Positions 42,519 to 51,320 are shown, counted from the stretch's first letter. The stretch: DNA of 64,000 bases from Anaerolineaceae bacterium UBA6086 (GCA_002436005.1 DIXG01000024.1:1-64000); one strand, 5' to 3'. The notes: generated from the letters alone by a model not told the origin. Numbers and translations are program-made.

Positions 42519-43838
42519 ATGGAACGCACACTCATTAAAGACCTCAACCAGCACATCGACCAAAAAGTCACCCTCCAGGGATGGCTGCACACACTGCGCG
42601 ACCAGAAAAATATGCAGTTCCTGATCGTCCGGGATCGAACCGGGCTGGTCCAGGTTGCTCATTACAAAAAAGGTAACCTGGAACTTGCAGAAACCATCTC
42701 TTCCCTTGGCACTGAATCTGCCCTGAAGCTCACCGGCACTGTCGTCAAAAATGAGATCGTCAAACTCGGTGGGATCGAGGTGCAGCTGGAAGATCTGGTC
42801 ATTGAAGGCGCAGCAGACGTGCCATTACCCTTCGAACCTTTTGGTGAATACATGCCAGATCAAGACTTTCGCCTGGATTGGCGCTACCTGGATTTGCGGC
42901 GAGAATTCAACCGTTTGATCTTCGAGGTGCAAACCACTGCCGAACAGGCGATGCGTGAGTTCTGGCTTCAGCATGATTTTATCGAAATTCACTCCCCCAA
43001 GATTATGGGTGCGCCCAGCGAAAGCGGTGCTGAACTCTTCTCACTACCGTATTTTGAAACTACCGCCTACCTGGCACAATCGCCACAATTTTATAAGCAA
43101 ATGGCGATGGCTGCAGGTTTTGAACGCGTTTTTGAAATCGGACCGGTCTTCAGGGCGGATCCATCCTTCACATCCCGCCACATGACCGAATTCACAGGTG
43201 TCGATATGGAAATCTCCTGGATCGAGAGCCATGAGGATGTGATGTCCTTTATGGAACGCTGGCTGGCGTTTACTTATGAGCGCGTGATTGAAAAGCACGA
43301 TGAAGCCATCCAGGCGACCTTTGATGTCAAGCTGGAAGTGCCCTCGCTGCCCTTCCCACGCATCACCATGGCAGAAGCCCGCAACGTGCTCGATTCGCTG
43401 GGCTATAAGCTGCCTCCCGAAAAGAAATATGATCTTGATCCCGGAGCTGAAAGAGCGCTTGGCGCACACTTCAAAGAAACTCAGGGACATGATTTCGTTT
43501 TTGTAACCGATTGGCCCTTCGATGTGCGTCCCTTTTACCACATGCTGCAACCAGAGGATTCCAATCTGACCCGCAGCTTCGATTTGCTGGGCAAAGGCCT
43601 GGAATTGGCGACCGGCGCCCAGCGAGAACATCGCTACGAAGTTCTCAAGTCACAGGCGCTGACAAAAGGTTTGACCGTTGAACCCATTCAGAACTATTTG
43701 GATTACTTCCGCTACGGCACCCCGCCGCATGGCGGATTCGGATTTGGGCTCAGCCGCTTCTTGATGATCCTGCTCAACCTCTCCAATATCCGCGAAGCAG
43801 TCTATCTCTTCAGAGGGCCTACCCGCCTTTCGCCATAG
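42519..43838 (+). CDS. aspS: Aspartate--tRNA ligase, archaeal type (probably non-discriminating)
   Basis: A 439-aa class IIb synthetase. The OB-fold anticodon domain covers ~1-105 (VTLQGWLHTLRDQKNMQFLIV). Motif 1 region RYLDLRREFNR, then SPKIMGAPSESGAELF, YLAQSPQFYKQMAMAAGFER and motif 2 EIGPVFRADPSFTSRHMTEF are the archaeal/eukaryal AspRS pattern. Motif 3 is GGFGFGLSRFLMILL. The GAD insertion of ordinary bacterial AspRS is absent, and length matches the short type. Such enzymes often also charge tRNA-Asn, with GatCAB completing Asn-tRNA; that is inference. SD AGGAG precedes the ATG by seven bases. Confidence 0.9.
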   Translation: MERTLIKDLNQHIDQKVTLQGWLHTLRDQKNMQFLIVRDRTGLVQVAHYKKGNLELAETISSLGTESALKLTGTVVKNEIVKLGGIEVQLEDLVIEGAADVPLPFEPFGEYMPDQDFRLDWRYLDLRREFNRLIFEVQTTAEQAMREFWLQHDFIEIHSPKIMGAPSESGAELFSLPYFETTAYLAQSPQFYKQMAMAAGFERVFEIGPVFRADPSFTSRHMTEFTGVDMEISWIESHEDVMSFMERWLAFTYERVIEKHDEAIQATFDVKLEVPSLPFPRITMAEARNVLDSLGYKLPPEKKYDLDPGAERALGAHFKETQGHDFVFVTDWPFDVRPFYHMLQPEDSNLTRSFDLLGKGLELATGAQREHRYEVLKSQALTKGLTVEPIQNYLDYFRYGTPPHGGFGFGLSRFLMILLNLSNIREAVYLFRGPTRLSP

Positions 43839-43863
43839 GAATATCTGAAAGGACCACATCAAA

Positions 43864-44478
43864 ATGCCTTACATTTATGGAAAAAGGATCCGTCTGAGAG
43901 CAGCAGAAAAAGAAGATATCCCGACCTTTTTGCACTGGTTCAACGACCCGGAAGTGACCGAAAACCTGATGATGACCACCCCAATGGCTCGCGTTGAGGA
44001 GGAGCGTTGGTATGATTGTATGATGCAAAAACCAGCGACTGAACATGTAATGGTCATTGAGATCAGTGATGGGCAGCAGAAACCCTCTTACAGAGCGATT
44101 GGAACTTGCGGTTTCATCTCAATAGACTGGCGCAATCGATCATCAGAAGTAGGGATCAGTATCGGCGAAAAATCTCTCTGGGATCAGGGCTATGGGACAG
44201 AAACCATGAGTTTGCTGATTGAGCATGGTTTCAATACACTCAACTTACATCGCATTTGGCTGCAAGTCCATTCAACCAATCCACGCGGGATCCGCGCTTA
44301 TGAAAAAGCCGGTTTCATTCACGAAGGCAAATTTCGCCAGGCAGAATTTAAAAAAGGAGCCTATTGTGATGTGCACGTGATGAGTATTCTGGCGGACGAA
44401 CGGCGGCAATCAGAAATTAAGGGAAAACCAATAGAAAAAGGACTTGGACAGAATGGCAACACCCCACATGCAGCATGA
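43864..44478 (+). CDS. GNAT acetyltransferase, RimJ/RimL type
   Basis: A 204-aa N-acetyltransferase. The start IRLRAAEKEDIPTFLHWFND, the acetyl-CoA loop DQGYGTETMSLL and the motif NPRGIRAYEKAGFIHEGK are those of RimL-like enzymes that acetylate protein N-termini or small molecules. The substrate is unknown. Its 3' end overlaps the prs start by 26 bases. It lies 25 bases after aspS, so it appears cotranscribed with both. Confidence 0.88.
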   Translation: MPYIYGKRIRLRAAEKEDIPTFLHWFNDPEVTENLMMTTPMARVEEERWYDCMMQKPATEHVMVIEISDGQQKPSYRAIGTCGFISIDWRNRSSEVGISIGEKSLWDQGYGTETMSLLIEHGFNTLNLHRIWLQVHSTNPRGIRAYEKAGFIHEGKFRQAEFKKGAYCDVHVMSILADERRQSEIKGKPIEKGLGQNGNTPHAA

Positions 44479-45442
44479 TTTACTTTACGGGAATATCAAA
44501 CTGTTTGCTGGCACCGCCTCACCTGAGCTGGCTAATGAAATTGCTAACTATCTCGGTCAACCCCTTTGCGGCCGCGACATCGTTGAATTTCCCAACGAAA
44601 ACCTGTTTGTCAGGTTGCATAACAGCGTGCGCGGCCAGGATTGTTACGTGATCCAATCCACATCAGCACCTGTGCATCGCAACTTGATGGAACTCTTAAT
44701 CATGATCCAAACCCTAAAACTGGACTCGGCCGGACGCATCACAGCAGTGGTGCCTTACCTCTGCTATGGACGATCCGACAAAAAAGATAAACCGCGCGTG
44801 CCGATCACAGCCCGACTGGTGGCGGATATGATCCAAATTGCCGGGGCGGATCGCTACATGACCTATGACCTGCACGCCGGGCAAATTCAAGGGTTTTTCT
44901 CCATCCCGGGAGATGTTTTGCGCGGCTTTCACGTCCTCTCAGAATATCTGCTGGATCTGGCGCCCTGCCTGCAGAACCCGGTCGTTGTCACAGCCGACCT
45001 GGGATTTGCCAAGAAAGGGCGAACCTATGCCGAGCTCCTGCATACCGGCTTGGCTTTCATCGAGAAAAAGCGTACTGCAGATATCACCAATCCCCAATCC
45101 ATGACCGTTATTGGTGATGTGCAGGATAGGGACGTGATCCTGGTGGATGACGAGGTGAACACCGGCGGTTCAATGGTGCACGCCGTTGAAATTCTGAAAG
45201 ACCACGGCGCCCGGAATATCTACATGATCTTTGTGCATCCTGTTCTATCCGGCAACGGTGCTGAAAGATTGGCGGCGCTCCCTGTCAAGCGGTTTGTCAC
45301 CACCAACACCATTCCCATTCCACCAGAGAAAAAAGCACTCTTTGGCGATAGGCTGGTGGTGCTTTCCATCAGTGCCATGCTGGGCGAAGTCATCCGCCGG
45401 GCAAATGAAGGCCGCAGCGTGGGTGCGATGTTTAACGAATAA
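44453..45442 (+). CDS. prs: Ribose-phosphate pyrophosphokinase
   Basis: PRPP synthetase (329 aa) makes PRPP from ribose 5-phosphate and ATP for nucleotide, His and Trp synthesis. Visible are the FPNENLFVRLHNSVRG segment, VVPYLCYGRSDKKDK flexible loop, DLHAGQIQGFF, and the PRPP-binding motif VILVDDEVNTGGSMVHA. Several loops differ from class I enzymes (YGRSDKKDKPR rather than YARQDRK), so it is a divergent family member. ATG 44453 is inside the end of the GNAT gene; AAAAAGGA is about ten bases upstream. Confidence 0.9.
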   Translation: MATPHMQHDLLYGNIKLFAGTASPELANEIANYLGQPLCGRDIVEFPNENLFVRLHNSVRGQDCYVIQSTSAPVHRNLMELLIMIQTLKLDSAGRITAVVPYLCYGRSDKKDKPRVPITARLVADMIQIAGADRYMTYDLHAGQIQGFFSIPGDVLRGFHVLSEYLLDLAPCLQNPVVVTADLGFAKKGRTYAELLHTGLAFIEKKRTADITNPQSMTVIGDVQDRDVILVDDEVNTGGSMVHAVEILKDHGARNIYMIFVHPVLSGNGAERLAALPVKRFVTTNTIPIPPEKKALFGDRLVVLSISAMLGEVIRRANEGRSVGAMFNE

Positions 45443-45542
45443 CCCGGAGCCTATCCCTGAGCAGATGGAATTTACCTGCTCTTGTGGCGAGCTATCCGGG
45501 ATTAATGATATTATGGGTAACACACCTACAAAGGAGAGATAA

Positions 45543-46895
45543 ATGCAGCCATTTCCCTCAAAACGAGCGCCAGCCTTTGCTGATATTCCGGATGAAAAAT
45601 GGAACGATTGGCGCTGGCAGCTCAGTCACCGGTTAAACTCTGTCGAAGATTTCGAGAAAATTCTCACCCTCACCGAAAGCGAAAAGACAGCGCTCAGCCA
45701 AAAAGGTCTTTTCCGGGTGGATATCACCCCCTATTTTGCCTCGCTGATCGATCCCGATAACCCATTAGACCCCATCCGCAAGCAGATCATCCCGACAGCC
45801 GGAGAGATCAGTCCTTTCACCGGCGAGATGGAAGATTCCCTTGCTGAAGATGCCCATTCACCCGTTCCCGGGCTGGTGCATCGCTACCCCGATAGGGTGT
45901 TGATGCTGGTGACCACGCAATGTGCCAGCTACTGCCGCTATTGCACACGCTCACGCATTGTAGGGGATCCAACACAGACCTTTTCCTCTAAAGATTTTGA
46001 AGCGCAACTCGATTACCTGCGCCAGACACCCCAGGTGCGCGATGTTCTGCTTTCGGGCGGCGATCCGCTAACTCTTGCGCCAAAAGTCTTGGAACGATTG
46101 CTCTCCGCCCTGCGCGAGATTCCGCATATCGAGATCATCCGCATCGGCTCACGCGTGCCCGTCTTCATGCCCCAGCGGATAAATGACGAACTGTGCGAAA
46201 TGCTTCAGAAATATCACCCCCTGTGGTTGAATATCCATGTCAATCATCCTAATGAGATCACAGCCGAGCTGGCAGAAGCCTGTGACAGGCTCAGCCGGGC
46301 AGGTATTCCACTTGGCAACCAGGCGGTGCTCCTGGCTGGCGTTAATGATGATCCCCACATTCAGCGCCGGCTGGTTCATGACCTGGTGCGTATCCGTGTG
46401 CGCCCCTATTACCTCTATCAATGTGATCTCGTGCACGGTGCCGGTCATTTTCGCACGCCGGTCGGAAAGGGCATCGAAATTATCGAAGCCCTGCGCGGAC
46501 ATACCTCAGGCTATGCTGTGCCCACCTATGTTGTGGATGCACCCGGCGGTGGCGGCAAGATTCCCCTCAATCCCAACTACCTGATCAGCTACTCCGACCA
46601 TAAGATCGTCCTGCGCAATTACGAAGGGTATATCACGACTTACGAAGAGCCAACAGAATATGAACCCATTGATCCGGCACTGGTGGCGCCTTTCAAGAAT
46701 AAGATGATTGAGACGGGTCAGAGCGGTGTATTTGGTTTGCTGCAGGGTGAAGAAATGTTCATCAAGCCAGAAGGATTTGATCAGCTGCATCAGCGCGGCG
46801 GGCTCATTCACCGTTTGCGGGAAAACAAAGAAAAGTGGGTGCCGCGCGGCATTGGCGATGGCAGCAGCGATAAGGACGCTGAGTCAAGCGAATGA
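45543..46895 (+). CDS. kamA: Lysine 2,3-aminomutase (KamA/AblA family)
   Basis: A 450-aa radical SAM, PLP-dependent aminomutase that converts L-lysine to beta-lysine. The N-terminus has WNDWRWQLSHRL; the [4Fe-4S] motif is CASYCRYCTRSR; the SAM/PLP region has LLSGGDPLTL; the substrate-lysine Asp lies in YQCDLVHGAGHFRT; and PGGGGK carries the PLP lysine. All residues distinguishing true lysine 2,3-aminomutase from EpmB are present. No beta-lysine acetyltransferase or fermentation genes are next to it. AAGGAG precedes the ATG by seven bases and a strong terminator follows. Confidence 0.9.
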   Translation: MQPFPSKRAPAFADIPDEKWNDWRWQLSHRLNSVEDFEKILTLTESEKTALSQKGLFRVDITPYFASLIDPDNPLDPIRKQIIPTAGEISPFTGEMEDSLAEDAHSPVPGLVHRYPDRVLMLVTTQCASYCRYCTRSRIVGDPTQTFSSKDFEAQLDYLRQTPQVRDVLLSGGDPLTLAPKVLERLLSALREIPHIEIIRIGSRVPVFMPQRINDELCEMLQKYHPLWLNIHVNHPNEITAELAEACDRLSRAGIPLGNQAVLLAGVNDDPHIQRRLVHDLVRIRVRPYYLYQCDLVHGAGHFRTPVGKGIEIIEALRGHTSGYAVPTYVVDAPGGGGKIPLNPNYLISYSDHKIVLRNYEGYITTYEEPTEYEPIDPALVAPFKNKMIETGQSGVFGLLQGEEMFIKPEGFDQLHQRGGLIHRLRENKEKWVPRGIGDGSSDKDAESSE

Positions 46896-46913
46896 CACGC
46901 TAAATTAACACAG

Positions 46914-46948
46914 AAGCCCGAGGTGCAGTTCACACCTCGGGCTTTTTA
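46914..46948 (+). terminator. Rho-independent terminator after lysine aminomutase
   Basis: Perfect 12-bp stem AAGCCCGAGGTG/CACCTCGGGCTT (46914-46925 with 46933-46944), then TTTTATATT. Confidence 0.92.
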
Positions 46949-46969
46949 TATTCTCAAGTTCGGCTTATG

Positions 46970-47303
46970 TTACCGGGTAGTCGGAATGGGATCATCTTTC
47001 GAAATCCCTGAAGGTTCAGCCTTCACCACCTCGTCTTTTTTCTTCCTTCAGCTCAAAACAGCGATATAAACCAGAACAAAAGGAAACAGAATTAATAAGC
47101 CGCTCAAACAAACCTGCCAGCCGCCATTCACAAACCCGGCGCTCAGGTCATATAAAAATCCTCAACACTGCTGATCGTTCCCACAGACGCTAAGAAATAT
47201 TGCGATCCCTGCAACAAAAAAAGATACCCGGACATCCTCAAATGAAAATTGAGATCAGGGCAATAATCATAATCGTCTTTTTGCTGTCTTTTTTCATTTT
47301 CAT
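46970..47303 (-). pseudogene. Degraded small membrane protein gene
   Basis: On the minus strand a ribosome-binding site (GGAGC) and ATG at 47303 begin MKMKKDSKKTIMIIALISIF, a start plus hydrophobic helix, which then hits a stop. Reading on, other frames give LQGSQYFLASVGTISSV, then FLYDLSAGFVNGGWQVCLSG joined to a second helix (LLILFPFVLVYIAVLS), an in-frame TGA, and a charged tail RKKKDEVVKAEP ending at 46970. At least two frameshifts and a nonsense codon break what looks like a protein of about 105 residues with two or three helices. I do not recognise the family. It fills the otherwise geneless stretch 46949-47472. Confidence 0.7.
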
Positions 47304-47472
47304 GCTCCATTTCTCTTATCCATTGTGGTCAATTTACCAACGACCACCGATGCCGTTGTGAGGTTCAATTCCAGCGTCGAATCAGGATCTTCAGCCCTTT
47401 TCATTGCTAAGCTTCAGCTCGATCAAAACGAAGTAAAATAGAACAAAATTATCTTAATGTCAGAGGTAAACA

Positions 47473-47814
47473 ATGACCGATTTGGAAATCGATCGATTAG
47501 TCATCATCAATGTTTCTCGTCCTCAATCCAAAAAATTGATGGCGAAACTCAATCGACAGCAGTTTTGCTTCACGATCATCGACAGTAACAACAGTTTGTT
47601 CCTCGAAGCGACCGTATTGCTGCTTTTGGGGCTGAATCACACCCGTTTAGACATCCTCGATCAGCTGGTTCAACAATACTGCCAGCCTTATCGAAAATTA
47701 ATCCCGGTTCAAATTCGTGCTGCTGGTGAGACGGGGCAGTTTCCTGTGCTCGAATCCCTCGAAGGCGGCGCCACCATGTTCAGCCTGCCAGTTGAACACT
47801 TCGAGCAAATATAA
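47473..47814 (+). CDS. PII-like cyclic-di-AMP receptor family protein (DarA/PstA-like)
   Basis: A 113-aa PII-fold protein like DarA/PstA (DUF970). It begins with the LVIINVSRPQSKKLMAKLN strand-helix, has FCFTIIDSNNSLFLEATVLLLLGL in the T-loop region, and ends with GGATMFSLPVEHFEQI, matching the family's GGATVFVLxVExFxxF. The usual STGGFL nucleotide-binding loop reads DSNNSLFL, so ligand binding may be altered. No diadenylate cyclase is nearby. GAGG precedes the ATG by six bases. Confidence 0.8.
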   Translation: MTDLEIDRLVIINVSRPQSKKLMAKLNRQQFCFTIIDSNNSLFLEATVLLLLGLNHTRLDILDQLVQQYCQPYRKLIPVQIRAAGETGQFPVLESLEGGATMFSLPVEHFEQI

Positions 47815-47879
47815 CGGAATGCACACAGCCATACCCTGATTGGATGACCCCGGCGGACTAAAACCCAGCGGATACACCG

Positions 47880-49202
47880 ATGAGAAACCGACAAATTCAA
47901 TTTCAATGGAAACGATTTCAACGCCACTTCACACGTTTCACCTGGGGCGGTGCCTGGGCATCCTCTCTTCCAGCTGAGACAAGACGTAACCTGACACTTT
48001 TCTTTTATGACGGTTTCTATGCTGCCATCAGCGACAAAATCACCCTGACATACATGACCCTCTACTTGCTGTCCCTGGGCGCCACACGTCAGCAAATCGG
48101 TTTGCTCAGCTCCTTCAGCAATTTTGCCGCAGCCTTTTTGCTCCTGCCCGCCGCTTTGCTGGTGGAACGTACCGGCAAAAGAAAACAGACCACGGTAACC
48201 AGCATCACAGGCAGCCGCATCATCACAGTTTTTATGGCGCTGCTCCCCTTTATGATCAAGGACTTTTCGGGGTTAATCTGGATCATCCTTGGGCTTGCCC
48301 TGCTGCGAGAAGTTTTCAACAATTTCTCTTATCCAGGATGGATCTCCCTCACCGGCGAGATCGTTCCAATCGAAGGACGGGGACGATATTTTGGAACACG
48401 CAACTTCATCATGGGAATTGCCGGGATCATCACAGCCCTCGTCATTGGTGAAGCGATCACTCGAATTGGCGAACCGCTTGGATATCAGATCGCCTTTTTG
48501 CTTTCCGCCGGTTTTGGCACCTTGGCGTTATTCTATTTTGCCAGGTTGAGGGAACCCCAAACAAACCCTCAACCACAGGAAGCCTTGAGTAAAGGCTTGA
48601 AAACAATCTTGACTTCATTAAAAGCGCATCCACAATTTGTGTCCTTCTGCCTGTTCACTGCCGTTTGGAACTTTTCCCTCAATATCGCAGGACCATTTTT
48701 TAATGTTTACATGGTAGATACGCTGAAGTTTACAGCAGCAATGATCAGCGTTACAAACGTCACCCATACCGCCACCAACCTGCTCGTCCAGCGCAGGATG
48801 GGCGCCCTGGCGGATAAATGGGGAAACCGAAAGGTCAGCATCATTTTCACATTTCTTATCCCGATCATCCCAATTTTTTGGGGGCTCTGGGTGCGCCAGT
48901 ATTGGCAGGCGATCGTTGTGGAAGCCTTCGCCGGGGCTTTTTGGGGGGCATATAACCTGGCAAGTTTTAATAATTTGCTCAACCATACGCCTGAAAGTCA
49001 ACGTGCCCGCTTCTCCGCCTACTACCAGATCGTCGTGACGCTGGCACTGGCTGGTGGTGCTGCCCTGGGGTCTTATCTCATCCCAAAGATTGATTTCTCA
49101 GGCGTGGCAGTTAGCTCAGCCATCGGGCGCTTTTTGGCTGCCATCCTCTTCCTCCTCATTGTGCGGGATGTCACAAATCCGAAACCGGCTGATACAGCAT
49201 AA
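47880..49202 (+). CDS. MFS transporter
   Basis: A 440-aa major facilitator superfamily protein with about 12 hydrophobic segments in two halves. Features include YLLSLGATRQQIGLLSS at helices 1-2, the LVERTGKRKQT loop 2-3 motif (DRxGRR equivalent), VPIEGRGRYFG in the mid-region, and GALADKWGNRKVS after helix 8. Substrate unknown; the helix 1-4 pattern resembles drug/sugar exporters of the DHA group. It begins 65 bases after the DarA-like gene and could share its transcript. Confidence 0.88.
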   Translation: MRNRQIQFQWKRFQRHFTRFTWGGAWASSLPAETRRNLTLFFYDGFYAAISDKITLTYMTLYLLSLGATRQQIGLLSSFSNFAAAFLLLPAALLVERTGKRKQTTVTSITGSRIITVFMALLPFMIKDFSGLIWIILGLALLREVFNNFSYPGWISLTGEIVPIEGRGRYFGTRNFIMGIAGIITALVIGEAITRIGEPLGYQIAFLLSAGFGTLALFYFARLREPQTNPQPQEALSKGLKTILTSLKAHPQFVSFCLFTAVWNFSLNIAGPFFNVYMVDTLKFTAAMISVTNVTHTATNLLVQRRMGALADKWGNRKVSIIFTFLIPIIPIFWGLWVRQYWQAIVVEAFAGAFWGAYNLASFNNLLNHTPESQRARFSAYYQIVVTLALAGGAALGSYLIPKIDFSGVAVSSAIGRFLAAILFLLIVRDVTNPKPADTA

Positions 49203-49204
49203 TT

Positions 49205-49241
49205 AAAGCAAAAGGGTTTTCCTGATCAGACAGGAAAACCC
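49205..49241 (-). terminator. Terminator after the thioredoxin-like gene
   Basis: Perfect 11-bp stem GGGTTTTCCTG/CAGGAAAACCC (49214-49224 with 49231-49241), followed on the minus strand by TTTTGCTTTAATT. It also separates the convergent MFS gene. Confidence 0.8.
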
Positions 49242-49270
49242 AGGTGTGTTGAGGAATATTTTCTTCCGAA

Positions 49271-49513
49271 TTACGCGCTGATCTCTTCGATCCAGGAACG
49301 AATTTCCTCTCGTGAGGGAATCCGCCCATAGGAAAGCAGTTTTTCATTGACAACCAGGGCAGGCGTGGTCATCACCTCATAAGCCATGATCTCTTGCATG
49401 GATTTGACCTTGATAAACTCTGCCTGCAGCCCCAGCTCTTCCACCACGCTTCGTGTCACTGCTTCCAACCGTTCACATTTCGGGCATCCGCCGCCTAAGA
49501 TTTTAATTTTCAT
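49271..49513 (-). CDS. Small thioredoxin-family protein (CPKC)
   Basis: An 80-aa single-domain redox protein of the small archaeal-like thioredoxin/glutaredoxin group (TM0996/MTH895 type). The active site is GGGCPKCERL, and the cis-Pro appears in VMTTPALVVNEKL. It ends an arsR-permease-thioredoxin operon, 18 bases after the permease stop. Such small thioredoxins accompany COG0701 permeases in many anaerobes, probably reducing a metal(loid) or thiol substrate. Confidence 0.9.
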   Translation of the reverse strand: MKIKILGGGCPKCERLEAVTRSVVEELGLQAEFIKVKSMQEIMAYEVMTTPALVVNEKLLSYGRIPSREEIRSWIEEISA

Positions 49514-49531
49514 CGCTTTTAAGCCTCCTAA

Positions 49532-50890
49532 TTATTGAATGAACCAGCCAAAAATTAAACCCGCCAGGGTGCTGAAGATTGCCACCAGTACCACATAAAC
49601 CGCTGTCTTCTTCTTGCCAATCACCGTATTTGTGATCAAAATCGATTGCAAGCTGAGTTCGGGATCTGCCAGCAGATAAGCCAGCAGCGGTCCGCGATGC
49701 ATCCCCAGAGACAAAAAGGTTTGGGCAACAGGCACTTCAACCAGGGTCGGGAAATACATGAACACGCCAAAGATCACGCCAGCCAGGTTTGCCCAGAGGG
49801 TGTTTCGCCCAGCCAGTGTCTGAATCCACGCCGCCGGGATCAAATTTCGAGCTATGGACGCCAGGAAAACACCCACCAGCAGCAGGGGGATGATCTGCTT
49901 CACAAATCGCCAGGTCTCCCACAACCACTCCTGCCGTTCTTCAGCCTTAAAATAACGGGCAGACATCCACCAGATGGCTGCCAGCAGCAAAACTTCTGCC
50001 ACCAGCCTGCCATTCAAACCGACAACTATTCCTGAAGTATCTACCGCTGCAGAGAATGAAGCAATCACCAATGTCAATGTGATCAAGCCCAGCGTCACAT
50101 AAGTCCAGCGATTGAAGCCGTCATAAATATCCTTGAAACCTCGGATCGCTGTCAGTGCTATCAGCACCAACAACAAGATCAGGAACAAACCGTGCACGCT
50201 GACACCTTCCACACCCAAACTCGGGTTGGGCGGGATCAAACGATCCAGCCAGGCTTGCAGTTCCGATGGCCAAAAAGATGGGATCGACAGCTGGACAAAA
50301 TCATTCCCTAAGATGCCGATCTGCAGTGTTCCTGCCAGCAAAGTGCCAAGCAGCAGGAGAAAAAACACGACCACATGTCCAGGCACCTTCGCTTTGGCAT
50401 CAAAGAGCTGATTATTGGCTACTTCTTCGGCATGCTCGGCATCGTCCTTGCGGAAAAACCAGGCCATCAGCAAACCGATCAGAATGCCGAAGATGATAGA
50501 AAGGATGATCCTTGCCAGCGCAATATCCAAGCCGATCTGCACCCCAGTGAAAGAAATCGCCAGGATGTTCACCGCAGGTCCCACAAACAAGAAAGTGATG
50601 GCTGGGCCCAGACCTGCGCCTTTTTTATAGATACTGGCAAAGAGCGGCATGATCGTGCAGGAACAGACTGCCAGAAGAAACCCGCCCAATGCAGAAGCAG
50701 GATACGAAATCCACTTTGGCGCATTACGACCCAAATGCCGTGTGATAGCTTCCTTCGGCAGCAGTGCAGAAAGTGCCCCAGCAATGAAGAATGCTGGCAG
50801 CAAGCACAGCAATACATGAGCTGCCAGATAAGCTGCTAACCCGCCAATGCCAGATTGCAAAAGCCCTAATACTGTTTGTGTGATGTTCAA
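49532..50890 (-). CDS. Permease of the DUF318/ArsP family (COG0701)
   Basis: A 452-aa membrane protein with about 10-11 helices in two repeated halves. The first half has the conserved Cys motif FLLAVCSCTIMPLFASIYKKG and FLFVGPAVNILAISF; the second half has GVFMYFPTLVEVPVAQTFLS and LSLQSILITNTVIGKKKT. An acidic/His loop (FFRKDDAEHAEE) is between them. ArsP relatives export trivalent organoarsenicals; others have unknown cargo. The two adjacent Cys suggest metal(loid) handling. It lies between arsR and the CPKC thioredoxin. Confidence 0.88.
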   Translation of the reverse strand: MNITQTVLGLLQSGIGGLAAYLAAHVLLCLLPAFFIAGALSALLPKEAITRHLGRNAPKWISYPASALGGFLLAVCSCTIMPLFASIYKKGAGLGPAITFLFVGPAVNILAISFTGVQIGLDIALARIILSIIFGILIGLLMAWFFRKDDAEHAEEVANNQLFDAKAKVPGHVVVFFLLLLGTLLAGTLQIGILGNDFVQLSIPSFWPSELQAWLDRLIPPNPSLGVEGVSVHGLFLILLLVLIALTAIRGFKDIYDGFNRWTYVTLGLITLTLVIASFSAAVDTSGIVVGLNGRLVAEVLLLAAIWWMSARYFKAEERQEWLWETWRFVKQIIPLLLVGVFLASIARNLIPAAWIQTLAGRNTLWANLAGVIFGVFMYFPTLVEVPVAQTFLSLGMHRGPLLAYLLADPELSLQSILITNTVIGKKKTAVYVVLVAIFSTLAGLIFGWFIQ

Positions 50891-50948
50891 ACGATCTCCT
50901 TATATATGATTTTCTGCATATTTTAGCCGAAAAAAAACCTGATTTGAT

Positions 50949-51269
50949 CTATTTCGTGGAGCAATGCGGACAGTTACAGGTCAGCTTAAAAGTGGGCCGA
51001 CCTGCTTCACCTAATAATTCTGTCAATATCGAGCGCACCATCTTGCTCTGCAGATAATAATAGACATTCTGCCCGTCTTTTTCATCTATCACAACCTCAG
51101 CATCCCGCAGCAGGCGCAACTGCTGGGAAATATAAGCCTGCGGGCGGCCTGTGACCGCTTGCAGATGGCACACACACGCTTCACGCTTGCGCAGCTCATC
51201 CAGAATCTGCAAACGCACCGGATGCGACAGGAGCTTTAATATTTCAGCATGCGCTTCGTAATTAACCAT
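50949..51269 (-). CDS. ArsR-family transcriptional repressor
   Basis: A 106-aa winged-helix repressor. It has HPVRLQILDELRKREACVCHL, in which the CVC pair matches the ArsR As(III)-binding ELCVCDL position, then the recognition helix GRPQAYISQQLRLLRDAEVV and the wing DEKDGQNVYYYL. A second Cys cluster CNCPHC is at the C-terminus. It leads the operon with the permease and thioredoxin and lies behind a good promoter with a downstream dyad. The cysteines support a thiophilic metal(loid) as inducer. Confidence 0.93.
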   Translation of the reverse strand: MVNYEAHAEILKLLSHPVRLQILDELRKREACVCHLQAVTGRPQAYISQQLRLLRDAEVVIDEKDGQNVYYYLQSKMVRSILTELLGEAGRPTFKLTCNCPHCSTK

Positions 51270-51286
51270 CTTCCAAACTCTCTCAA

Positions 51287-51312
51287 AATATATATCATTT
51301 ATTGCATATATT
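51287..51312 (-). promoter_or_regulatory. Candidate ArsR operator
   Basis: A 26-base imperfect dyad with perfect outer 7-mers AATATAT and ATATATT, beginning next to the predicted transcription start (about 51314). Its AT-rich 12-2-12 layout resembles ArsR/SmtB operators. Confidence 0.55.
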
Positions 51313-51320
51313 CAGGCACA

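Noticed and set aside
43864..46895. GNAT plus lysine aminomutase as an abl (acetyl-beta-lysine) system
   Set aside because: The GNAT is of RimL type, shorter than AblB, and prs lies between them.
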